DNA of 64,000 nucleotides, from contig CM060065.1 of NCBI GenBank assembly GCA_030533445.1, positions 4,018,341 to 4,082,340 on the forward strand, read 5' to 3'. The notes below the pieces were generated by a model. That model had not been told where the DNA came from. It made no database searches and worked only from the letters and a program-made list of their open reading frames with translations. Made by a program: the position numbers and the translations under genes. This DNA comes from Cyprinodon diabolis (Eukaryota; Chordata; Actinopteri; Cyprinodontiformes; Cyprinodontidae). Shown piece by piece: positions 48,561 to 59,187 of the stretch (its first letter is position 1; every line of letters starts with the position of its first letter).

Positions 48561-49124
48561 TCATTTAGTAATGGCTATTGAATTTGAATATTGAAGTAGA
48601 TGAGTTTTATGCATTTCTTTGTGTATGGAGAGACCAGTTTTTTTGTGGAGGCGTTCTAGTTGCCGACCTTTGGCTTTCATGAGGCGGAGCTCAGGAGTAA
48701 ACCAAGGGGCAGAGCGGGAAAAGGATACAGACCGGGTTTTGAGAGGGGCAAGGGAATTGAGAATATTGGAAAGCCCAGAGTTGTAGTGGGTGACAAGGTG
48801 GTCCGGAGAGGAAAGAGCAGGGATAGGGATATTGTCAATGTGGGAGGATAAAATGTCTGTGTTTATGTTCTTAATATTGCGGAAGGAAATCTGGCGGACA
48901 GGCTTGATTATGGAGAGAGACAGGGAAACGTTGAAGGATAAAAGAAAGTGATCTGAAATATGGACATCATCAGCAGAACAGTTAGATGGGATTAAACCAG
49001 AGCAGCAAATCAAGTCCAGCGAATGTCCTTTTATATGGGTGGGAAAATCAACATACTGATGAAATCCAGAACTGTCCAGGCAGGAGGTAAAGTCTCTGGT
49101 GAGTGAAAGGTTTACATTTTCCAT
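48561..49124 (-). pseudogene. LINE endonuclease C-terminal fragment and linker
   Basis: The 187 codons contain the end of an apurinic/apyrimidinic-type endonuclease: FHQYVDFPTHIKGHSLDLIC, CSADDVHISDHFLLSFNVSL. The SDH triad is the conserved C-terminal catalytic signature. A linker follows (SRSAPWFTPELRLMKAKGRQ, LERLHKKTGL). The start at 49124 is only the first ATG after the truncation edge, not a natural start. The frame ends at a TGA at 48561-48563. The same frame continues beyond it with NYYSDLIRSKDGNSKSLFSI, which is typical of the linker that precedes the RT, so this TGA is an acquired stop. An acquired stop plus the downstream frameshift make the copy older than the LINE at 29997. Confidence 0.87.
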
Positions 49125-49125
49125 A

Positions 49126-52100
49126 TGAAAGGACCCAGAGAGGAACAGGTTCTGGTTCTGAATGGACCCTGAGAAAATAAGGTTCTGACAGGAACCACAG
49201 AGAAGGATAATCTGGTTTTGAATGGACCTAAATAGGAAGAGGTTCTGGTTCTGGAAGCATCCAGGGAGGGAGAGGTTCTGGTTCTAAACAGACCCAGAGA
49301 TGAGGAAGTTTTGGTTCTGTATGGACCCAGAGAGTAAAAGTTTCTGATTCTGAAAGGACCCAGAAAGGAGGAGGTCCTTGTTCTGAACGGACAGACAGAG
49401 AAGAGGTTCGGATTCTGCACAGATGCAGAGAGGAAGAGTATCTGGTTTTGAACAGACCCAGAGAGGAAGAGGTTCTGGTTTTGAATGGAGCCAGAGATGT
49501 GAGGTTCTGGTTCTGAATAGACCAAGAAGGGAGGAGGTTCTGGTTCTTAATGGATCCAGAGATGAGGACGTTCTGTATCTGAATGGACCCAGAGATGTGA
49601 GGTTCTGGTTCTGAACTGACCCAGAGAGGAGCAGATTCTGTATCTGATTGGACCCAGAGATGTGAGGTTCTGTTTCTGAATAGACCCAGAGAGGAAGAGG
49701 TTTGGATTCTGAACGGACCAAGAGAGAAGGAGATTCTTGTTTCGAAATGGACCCAGAGAGGATGACGTCCTGGTTCTAAACAGACCTACAGAGGAATAGT
49801 TCCTGGTTCTGAATGGACCCAGAGATAATGAGGTTCTGGTTCTGAATGAAACCAGAGACCAGGAGGTTCATGTTCTGAACTGACCCAGAGAGGAGGAGGT
49901 TCTGGATCTGGACAGACCCGTAGAGGAAGGTTCGGGTTCTGAATAGACCCAGAGAGGAACTGGCTCTGATTCTCAACAGACCAAGAGAGGAGGAGGTCCT
50001 AGTTCTGAACGATCTGACAGACAAGAGGTTCTGGTTCTGAAAGGACCAAGAGAGGAGGATGTTCTGTTTCTCAAAGGACCACGAGAGGAAAAGCTTCTGG
50101 TTCTGAATGGACCCAGAGAGGAAGAGATTCTGGTTCTGAAAGGACCCAGAGAGAAAGGGTTTCTGGATCTGAACGGACCGAAAGATGAGGAGGTTCGGAT
50201 TCTGCATGGACGTAGAGAGGAAGAGTATTTGGTTTTGAACAGACCCAGAAAGGGAGAGGTTCTGGTTTTGAATGGAGCTAGAGATGTGAGTTTCTGGTTC
50301 TGAATAGACCAAGAGAGGAGGAGGTTCTGTTTCTTAACGGATCCAAAGATGAGGAGGTTTTGTATCTGAATGGACCCAGAAATGTGAGATTCTGGTTCTT
50401 AATAGACCCAGAGATGAAGAGGGTTCATTTCTGAACGGACCAAGAGAGAAGAGATTCTGTTTTCGACATGGACCCAGAGAGGATGACGTCCTGGTTCTGA
50501 ACAGACCCAGAGAGGAACAGTTCCTGGTTCTAAATGGACCCATGGAGGAAGGGCTTCGGGATCTGAACGGACCGAGAGATGAGGAGGTTCTGAATAGACC
50601 CAGAGAGAATTAGGTTTTAAACAGACCAAGAGAGGATGAGAATCTGATTCTGAAAGGACCCAGAGAGGAAGATGTAGTGGTTCTGAATGGACTCAGAGAT
50701 GACATTATTCTTTTGAATGGACCCAGAGAGGAGGAGGTTCTGAACTGACCCAGAGAGGAGGAAGTGGTTCTTAATGGACCAAGGGAGGAACACCCAGACA
50801 GTAGGTGGCGGATCTGAAACTGACCCAGAGAGAAGGAGTTGGTTTTAAATGTACCTAGAGAGCTAGAGGTTATGGTTCAGAAGGGACCCAGAGAGGAACA
50901 GTTTCTGGTTCTGAATGCACCCAGGGAGGAAGAGGTTCTGGTTCTGAACAGAGCCAGAGAGGAATAGGTTGTGGTTCTGAATGGGCCAACAGAGGAAGAG
51001 ATTCTGGTTCTGAAAGGACCCAGAGAGGAAGGGTTTCTGGATCTGAACGGACCGAAAGATGAGGAGGTTCTGTTTCTTAACGGATCAAAAGATGAGGAGG
51101 TTTTGTATCTGAATGGACCCAGAAATGTGAGATTCTGGTTCTTAATAGACCCAGAGAGGAAGAGGGTTCATTTCTGAACTGACCAAGAGAGAAGGAGATT
51201 CTGTTTTCGACATGGACCCAGAGAGGATGACGTCCTGGTTCTGAACAGACCCAGAGAGGAACAGTTCCTGGTTCTGAATGGACCCATGGAGCAAGAGGTT
51301 CTGGTTCTGAATGGACCCAGAGACCAGGAGGTTCATGTTCTGAACTGACCAAGAGAGGAGGAGGTTCTGGATCTTGACGGACCCGTAGATGAAGAGGTTT
51401 AGGTTCTGAATAGACCCAGAGAGGAACTGACTCTGATTCTCAACAGACCCAGAGAGGAGGAGGTCCTAGTTCTGAACGATCCGACAGAGGAGAGGTTCTG
51501 GTTCTGAAAGGACCAAGAGAGGAGGATGTTCTGAATGGACCCTGGGAGGAAGGGCTTCGGGATCTGAACGGACCGAGAGATGAGGAGGTTCTGAATAGAC
51601 CCAGAGACAATTAGGTTTTAAACAGACCAAGAGAGGGTGAGAATCTGATTCTGAAAGGACCCAGAGAGGAAGATGTAGTGGTTCTGAATGGACTCATAGA
51701 TGACATTATTCTTTTGAATGGACCCAGAGAGGAGGAAGTGGTTCTTAATGGACCAAGGGAGGAACACCCAGACAGTAGGTGGCGGATCTGAAACTGACCC
51801 AGAGAGAAGGAGTTGGTTTTAAATGTACCTAGAGAGCTAGACGTTATGGTTCAGAAGGGACCCAGAGAGGAACAGTTTCTGGTTCTTAATGCACCCAGGG
51901 AGGAAGAGGTTCTGGTTCTGAACAGAGCCAGAGAGGAATAGGTTGTGGTTCTGAATGGGCCAACAGAGGAAGAGATTCTGGTTCTGAAAGGACCCAGAGA
52001 GGAAGAGGTTCTGGTTCTAAAACTGACCAGAGAGAAGGAGTTGGTTCTAAATGGTCCAAGAGAGGTAGAGGTTCTGGTTCTGAAAGGACCCAGAGAGGAG

Positions 52101-55100
52101 GAGATGGTTCTGAATGGACCGAGAGAGCAAAATCTTCTGGTTCTGAATAGACCCTGACAGGAAGAGGTTCATGTTCTGAATGCAGCAAGCCAACAGGAGG
52201 TGGTTCTGAAACAGACCCAGACAGAGGGAGTTGGTTCTGAATGGACCCAGAGAGAGTTAGGTTTTAAACTGAACCAGAGAGGGTGAGAATCTGGTTTTGA
52301 AAAGACCCAAAGAGGAAGAGGTTCTGGTTTTGAATGGAACCAGAGATGTGAGGTTCTGGTTCTGAATAAGCCAAGAGAGGAGAAGGTCCTGGTTCTGAAT
52401 GGAATCAGAAATATGGAGGTTCTGGTTCTGAGTGGAGCCAGAGAGGAGGAGATTTACGTTCTGAAATTACACAGAGAGGAGGAGGTTCTGGATCTGAATG
52501 GACCCAGAGAGGAACAAGTTCTGGATCTCAATGGACCCAGAGAGAATTAGGTTTTGAAAGGACCCAGAGAGGAACAGGTTCTGGATTTGAATTGAACCAG
52601 AGATGTGAGGTTCTGGTTCTGAATAAGCCAAGAGAGGAGAAGGTCCTGGTTCTGAATGGAATCAGAAATATGGAGGTTCTGGTTCTGAGTGGAGCCAGAG
52701 AGTAGGAGATTCACGTTCTGAAATTACACAGAGAGGAGGAAGTTCTGGATCTGAATGGACCCAGAGAGGAACATCCAGACAGCAGGTGGTGGTTCTGAAA
52801 CTGACCCAGAGAGAAGGACTTGGTTCTGAATGGTCCCAGAGAGGTAGAGGTTCTGGTTCTGAAGGGACAAAGAGGGGGACAGGTTCTGGTTCTGAATACT
52901 ACCAGAAAGGAACAGGTTTTGGTTCTTAATGGACCCGAAGAGAATTAGGTTCTGAATGTAATTAGATTGGAGGAGGTTCTGGGTCTGAACAGGTCAAGAG
53001 AGAGAGAATATCTGGTTCTGAATGGACCGAGAGAGCAAAATGTTCTGGTTCTGAATAGACCCTGACAGGAAGAGGTTCATGTTCTTAATGCAGCAAGCCA
53101 ACAGGAGGTGGTTCTGAAACAGACCCAGACAGAGGGAGTTGGTTCTGAATGGACCCAGAGAGAGTTAGGTTTTAAACTGAACCAAAGAGGGTGAGAATCT
53201 GGTTTTGAAAAGACCCAAAGAGGAAGAGGTTCTGGTTTTGAATGGACCCCGAGAGGAAGGTCTTCTGGATCTGAACACACCCACACATGAGAAGGTTGTG
53301 GTTCTGAACCGACACAGAGAGGAAGAGGTTCTTGTTCTGAGCAGACCCAGACAGGAGGAGGTGGTTCTGAATGGACCCAGAGATGTGAGGTTGAGGTTCT
53401 GAATAGACCAAGACAGGAGGAGGTTCTGTTTTTTAACGGATCCAGAGATGAGGAGGTGGTTCTGAACGAATGCAGAGAGGAGGAGGTTCTGGTTCTGAAC
53501 GGTCCCAGAAAGGAACTGGTTCTGGTTCTGAATAGACCCAGAGAGGAACCGATTCTGGTTCTGAATGCACCCAGAGAGATTTAGATTATGAACGGACCCA
53601 GAGAGGATGAAAATCTGGTTTTGAAAGGACCCAGAGAGGAAGAGGTTCTGGTTCTGAACAGACCCAGAGAGAAACAGTTCCTGGTTCTGAATGGACCCAT
53701 GGAGCAAGAGGTTCTGGTTCTGAATGGACCCAGAGACAAGGAGGTTCATGTTCTGAACTGACCAAGAGAGGAGGAGGTTCGGGATCTGGACGGACCCGTA
53801 GATGAAGAGGTTTAGGTTCTTAATAGACCCAGAGAGGAACTGACTCTGATTCTCAACAAACCCAGAGAGGAGGAGGTCCTAGTTCTGAACGATCCGACAG
53901 AGGAGAGGTTCTGGTTCTGAAAGGACCAAGAGAGGAGGATGTTCTGAATGGACCCTGGGAGGAAGGGCTTCGGGATCTGAACGGACCGAGAGAAGGAGGT
54001 TCTGAATAGACCCAGAGAGAATTAAGTTTTAAGCAGACCAAGAGAGGATGAGAATCTGATTCTGAAAGGACCCAGAGAGGAAGATGTAGTGGTTCTGAAT
54101 GGACTCAGAGATGACATTATTCTTTTGAATGGACCCAGAGAGGAGGAGGTTCTGAACTGACCCAGAGAGGAGGAAGTGGTTCTTAATGGACCAAGGGAGG
54201 AACACCCAGACAGTAGGTGGCGGATCTGAAACTGACCCAGAGAGAAGGAGTTGGTTTTAAATGTACCTAGAGAGCTAGAGGTTATGGTTCAGAAGGGAAC
54301 CAGAGAGGAACAGTTTCTGGTTCTGAATGCACCCAGGGAGGAAGAGGTTCTGGTTCTGAACAGAGCCAGAGAGGAATAGGTTCTGGTTCTGAATGGGCCA
54401 ACAGAGGAAGAGATTCTGGTTCTAAAAGGACCCAGAGAGGAAGAGGTTCTGGTTCTAAGACTGACCCAGAGAGAAGGAGTTGGTTCTAAATGGTCCAAGA
54501 GAGGTAGAGGATCTGGTTCTGAAAGGACCCAGAGAGGATGAGATGGTTCTGAATGGACCGAGAGAGCAAAATGTTCTGGTTCTGAATAGACCCTGACAGG
54601 AAGAGGTTCATGTTCTGAATGCAGCAAGCCAACAGGAGGTGGTTCTGAAACAGACCCAGACAGAGGGAGTTGGTTCTGAATGGACCCAGAGAGAGTTAGG
54701 TTTTAAACTGAACCAAAGAGGGTGAGAATCTGGTTTTGAAAAGACCCAAGGAGGAAGAGGTTCTGGTTTTGAATGGACCCCGAGAGTCTTAGGGATCTGA
54801 ACACACCCACACATGAGAAGGTTGTCGTTCTGAACCGACACAGAGAGTAGGAGGTTCACGTTCTGAACTGACCCAGAGAGGAGCAGGTTCTGGATCTGAA
54901 GGGAACCAGAGAGGAGGAAGTGATTCTGAATGGACCCAAAAAGAAAGAGTTTCTGGTTCTGAATGGACAGGGAGGAAGAGGTTCTGGTTCTGAATGGATC
55001 CAGAGATATGAAGGTGCTGGTTCTGAATGGACCCAGAGAGGATGAGGTTCATGTTCTGAACTGACCCAGAGAGGAGGAGGTTCTGGATCAGAACGGACCC

Positions 55101-58100
55101 AGAGAAGAACAGGTTCTGCTTCTGAACACACCAAGAAAGGAACATTTTCTGGTTCTGAATGGAGCCAGAGAGAATTAGGTTTTGAACTGAACCAGAGAGG
55201 ATGAAAATCTGGTTTTGAAAGGACCCAGACAGGAAGAGGTTCTTGTTCTGAGCAGACCCAGACAGGAGGAGGTGGTTCTGAATGGACCCAGAGAGGAAAA
55301 GGTTTTGGTTCTGAATTGACCCCGAGATGTGAGGTTGAGGTTCTGAATAGACCAAGACAGGAGGAGGTTCTGTTTTTTAACGGATCCAGAGATGAGGAGG
55401 TGGTTCTGAACAAACGCAGAGAGAAGGAGGTTCTGGTTCTGAACGGTCCCAGAAAGGAACTGGTTCTGGTTCTGAATAGACCCAGAGAGGAACCGATTCT
55501 GGTTCTGAATGCACCCAGAGTGATTTAGATTATGAACGGACCCAGAGAGGATGAAAATCTGGTTTTGAAAGGACCCAGAGAGGAAGAGGTTCTGGTTCTG
55601 ACTGGATCCAGAGAGGAAGAGGTTCTGGTTCTAAAACTGACCCAGAGAGAAGGAGATGGTTCTGAATGGACCGAGAGAGGAGGACGTCTTAGGTCTGAAT
55701 GGACCCAAGGAGGAAGAGGTTCTGGTTCCGAATGGACCCAGAGATTTGGAGGGTCTGGTTCTGAATGGAACCAGAGAGCAGGAGGTTCACGTTCTGAACT
55801 GACCCAAAGAGGAGGGGGTTCTGGATCTGAACTGGCCTGTAGAGGAAGAGGTTCGGGTTCTGAATAGACCGAGAGAGGAGGAGGTTTTGATTCTGAACTG
55901 ACACTGAGAGGAAGAGGTTCTGGTTCTCAGCGGACCGAGAGAGGAGAAGGTTCTGGTTCTGAATGGAACCAGATATATGGAGGTTCTGGTTCTGAATGGA
56001 TCCAGAGAGAAGGAAGTTCAAGTTCTGAACTAACACAGAGAGGAGGAGGTTCTGGATCTGAACGGACCCAGAAAGGAACACGTTCTGCATCTGAATAGAC
56101 CCAGAGAGAATTAGGTTTTGAACGGACCCAGAGAGGAACAGGTTCTGGTTCTGAATGGACCCAGTAAGAATAAGGTTCTGAACTTGACCAGAGAGGAACA
56201 GGTTCCGGTTCTCAACGGACCCAGAGAGAATTAGGTTCCGAATGGACCCACAAAGAAACAGGTTCTGTTTCTGAATGGACCCTGAGAAAATAAGGTTCTG
56301 AAAGGAACCAGAGAGGAGGATAATCTGGTTTTGAATGGACCCAAAAAGGAAGAGGTTCTGGTTCTGACAGATCCAGGGAGGAAGAGGTTCCAGTTCTAAA
56401 CATACCCAGAGATGAGGGAGTTCTGGTTCTGTATGGACCCAGAGAAGAAAAAGTTCTGATTCTTAAAGGACAGGAGGAGGTCCTGGTTCTGAACGGACCT
56501 AAGGAGGAAGAGGTTCACACGTTCTGAACTGACCCAGAGAGGAGGAGGTTTTGGATCTGAACGGCCCTGTAGAGGAAGAGATTCGGGTTCTGAAAAGACC
56601 CGGAGAGGAAGAGGTTCTGATTCTCAACAGACCCAGAGAGGAGGAGGTCCTGGTTCTGAATGGACCGACAGAGAAGAGGTTTTGGTTGTGAACGGACCAA
56701 GAGAGGAGTATGTTCTGGTCCTAGACTGACCAACAGAGGAAGAGAATCTGGTCCTGAACTGACCCAGAGATGAGGAGGTTTTGGTTCTGAACTGACACAG
56801 AGAGGAAGAGGTTCTGGTTCTGAACTGACACAGAGATGTGGAGGTTCTGGTTCTGAGTGGACCCAGAGAGGAGGAGGTTCAAGTTCGGAACTGACACAGA
56901 GAGGAGGAGGTTCTGGATCTGAACAGACCCAGAGAGGAACAGGTTCTGGATCTGAACGGACCGAGAGAGAATTAGGTTTTGAACGGAAGAGGAACAGGTT
57001 TTGGTTCTCAATGGACCCTGAGAATAATGAGGTTCTGAAAGGAACCAGAGAGAAGGATAATCTGGTTTTGAATGGACCCCAAGAGAAAGAGGTTCTGGTT
57101 CTGAACTTATCCAGGGAGGGAGAGGTTCTGGTTCTAAACAGACCCCGAGATGAGGAAGTTCTGTTTTTTTATGCACCCAGAGAGGAAAAGGTTCTGATTC
57201 TCAAAGGACCCAGAAAGATGGAGATTCTGGTTCTGAATGGACCCAGAGAGAATAAGGTTTTGAATGGATCCAGAGAGGATGAGAATCTGGTTTTGAAAGG
57301 ACCCAGAGAGGAACAGGTTCTGGATTTGAATGGAACCAGAGATGTCAGGTTCTGGTTCTGAATAAGCCAAGAGAGGAGAAGGTCCTGGTTCTGAATGGAA
57401 TCAGAAATATGGAGGTTCTGGTTCTGAGTGGAGCCAGAGAGGAGAAGATTCACGTTCTAAAATTACACAGAGAGGAGGAGGTTCTGGATCTGAATGGACC
57501 CAGAGAGGAACAAGTTCTGGATCTCAATGGACCCAGAGAAAATTAGGTTTTGAACGGACCCAGAGAGGAACAGGTTCTGGTTCTCAATGTACCCAGAGAT
57601 AATTAGGTTCTGAATGGACCCAAAGAGGAACAGGTTCTGGTTCTGAATGGACCCTGAGAAAATAAGGTTCTGAAAGGAACCAGAGGGGAGGATAATCTGG
57701 TTTTGAATGGACCCAAAGAGGAAGAGATTCTGGTTCTGAACGCATCCAGGCAGGGAGAGGTTCTGGTTCTGAATGCATCCAGGGTGGGAGAGGTTCTGGT
57801 TCTGAATGCATCAAGGGAGGGAGAGGTTCTGGTTCTAAACAGACCCAGAGTTGAGGAAGTTCTGTTTGGACCCAAGGGGAAAAGCTTCTGATTCCCAAAG
57901 GAACCAGAAAGGAGGAGGTCCTGGTTCTGATAGGACCGACAGAGAAGAGGTTCTGGTTCTGAATGGACTCAGGGATGAGGAGGTTCGGATTCTGCATGGA
58001 CGCAGAGAGGAAGAGTATCTGGTTTTGAACTGATCCAGAGAGGGAGATGTTCTGGTTTTGAATGGAGCCAGAGATGTGAGTTTCTGGTTCTGAATAGACC

Positions 58101-58474
58101 AAGAGAGGAAGAGGTTCTGTTTCTTAATGGATCCAAAGATGAAGAGGTTCTGTATCAGAATGGACCCAGAAATGTGAGGTTCTGTTTCTGAATAGACCCA
58201 GAGAGGAAGAGGCTGGATTCTGAACGGACCAAGAGAGAAGGAGATTCTGTTTCGACATGGACCCAGAGAGGATGACGTCCTGGTTCTGAACAGACCCAGT
58301 GATAATAAGGTTCTGAATGGACCCAGCGATAATGAGGTTCTGGTTCTGAATGGACCCAGAGATAATGATGTTCTGGTTCTGAATGGACCCAGAGATGTGA
58401 GATTCTGGTTCTGAACTGACCCAGAGAGGAAGGGATTCTGGATCTGAACGGACAAAGAAATGAGGAGGTTCTGG
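49126..58474. repeat. 33-bp purine-rich minisatellite array, segment 3
   Basis: Continuous array between the LINE fragment and LTR 2, with no other insertion visible. The first part (49126-49886) duplicates 47036-47712. Further blocks recur at 50543, 51546 and 53958, and the part from about 55675 is duplicated at 59737. Many ORFs of 60-200 codons occur on both strands (for example 53165-53749 and 54789-55355, minus), all made of 11-residue repeats without any added domain. Confidence 0.95.
50543..54760. repeat. Triplicated higher-order block in the 33-bp array
   Basis: Three blocks begin with GGAGGAAGGGCTTCGGGATC at about 50543, 51546 and 53958. Each continues with GAGGAAGATGTAGTGG, GATGACATTATTCTTTTG, ACACCCAGACAGTAGGTGGC, AAATGTACCTAGAGAGCTAG and GGCCAACAGAGGAAGAGATTC in the same order. 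The second and third copies match further (to about 52320 and 54760), including GCAGCAAGCCAACAGGAGG, which also occurs near 53090. Offsets drift by tens of base pairs because of unit gains and losses. Confidence 0.78.
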
Positions 58475-58680
58475 TGTCATGATGGGTTTTAGTTGCTTAG
58501 CCCACATGCAGAACACAACGGAGGCTGGGTAAAAGGTTTAACAGAGTTTATTGAATGTGCAATAATAAAAGTCAAGTACAGGATCTTGAACTGGTCCGGG
58601 CTGGTTCACTGAAGTCTGCAGAGATGATAGTTTGATTAGAAAGGCAGGCAGATGAGCATGAGTCCTTAGATAATTCAGAA
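55675..58680. repeat. Local duplication of about 3 kb, copy 1 (includes start of LTR 2)
   Basis: From GAGGAGGACGTCTTAGGTC at about 55675 to the sixth base of TTCAGAATT at 58680, the sequence recurs at 59737-62526. The offset is 4062 bp in the first part and 3846 bp in the second. The copies therefore differ by about 216 bp of net unit loss in copy 2, mainly where 56660-56880 has no counterpart near 60700. Copy 1 includes the first 206 bp of LTR 2. Confidence 0.85.
58547..58552 (-). promoter_or_regulatory. Polyadenylation signal of LTR 2
   Basis: TTTATT on the plus strand (AATAAA on the minus strand), in GTTTATTGAATG. It lies about 73 bp before the 3' end of the LTR and matches the position in LTR 1. 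Confidence 0.65.
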
Positions 58681-59068
58681 TTCTACCTTGACTGAATCCG
58701 GGCTTCTCTTTGATAGAGGAGGAACCGTTGGGTCCAAAGACTGTTTGTTTAGCAGAGTACACGAGCAGCTGCAGCGTCTAGCTTCTCACTTTGAATGGCA
58801 GACCTTGATTAGAGTTTCAGCTCTTCACTAAGAGCAGCAGGAGAATCCACATAGGAATCTTCAGGTTTGGCTCACCAGGGCAGATTGGCAGGTTAAGCTC
58901 ATCCAGAGCTTCAGGCTAGAGACAGGTTTCCTGAGAGACAAAAACAGAAGAGAGTTAGAATCAGATCTCACTCTAGAGACAACCAAGATTCTTATCAGTT
59001 TCGAAGGCTCAGGTCGCTAACCAAACTAAGGTCAACACTGCGGCGTCGAAGCAAGGTCTGGCAGCTGG

Positions 59069-59075
59069 TTATAAA
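59069..59075 (-). promoter_or_regulatory. TATA box of LTR 2
   Basis: On the minus strand the sequence is CCCTTTATAACCAGC, a good TATA element about 115 bp from the 5' end of the LTR. In LTR 1 the aligned place reads CTACATAAGCAGC, a weakened version. Confidence 0.6.
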
Positions 59076-59187
59076 GGGCAGGTCTCCTGATGAGTAGATA
59101 CGTCTCAGGTGTGCTGGAAGACTCCAGCTCCAGGAGACCCACGGCGCACTCTGCTGGAGGAAGGTGGTACAGCTCCAGATCCCAACA

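Larger units (their letters stand above)
47723..49125 (-). mobile_element. LINE fragment (L2/CR1 group), truncated at both ends
   Basis: About 1.4 kb of non-repetitive sequence on the minus strand encodes the end of an apurinic-type endonuclease, a linker, and the first half of a reverse transcriptase, then stops inside the RT domain. The 3' part of the element, including RT motifs B-E and the 3' untranslated region, is missing. This is unusual, because target-primed insertions normally keep the 3' end. It lies exactly between two copies of a duplicated minisatellite block (47036-47712 and 49126-49886). It belongs to a family different from the LINE at 29997, since the shared RT motifs differ at many residues. 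Confidence 0.88.
58475..59187 (-). mobile_element. Solo LTR, minus orientation (713 bp)
   Basis: This is related to the LTR at 45018 but in inverse orientation and clearly diverged. On the plus strand it begins TGTCATGATGGG and ends GATCCCAACA, with a perfect 5-bp target-site duplication TCTGG at 58470-58474 and 59188-59192. On its own strand it has a good TATA box (TTTATAA, 59069-59075) and AATAAA (58547-58552), in the positions expected for U3 and R. The end regions (TGTTGGGATCTGGAG, CCAGCAGAG, CAGCACACCTGA, CATGTGGG, CATCATGACA) match LTR 1 best. No internal genes are attached, so it is another solo LTR. The family (Ty3/gypsy-like or other) is not decided by the sequence. Confidence 0.88.

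Noticed and set aside
45018..59187. A full-length LTR retrotransposon bounded by the LTRs at 45018 and 58475
   Set aside because: The LTRs are in opposite orientation, have different target-site duplications and are diverged. The interval contains only minisatellite and a LINE fragment, with no gag or pol.
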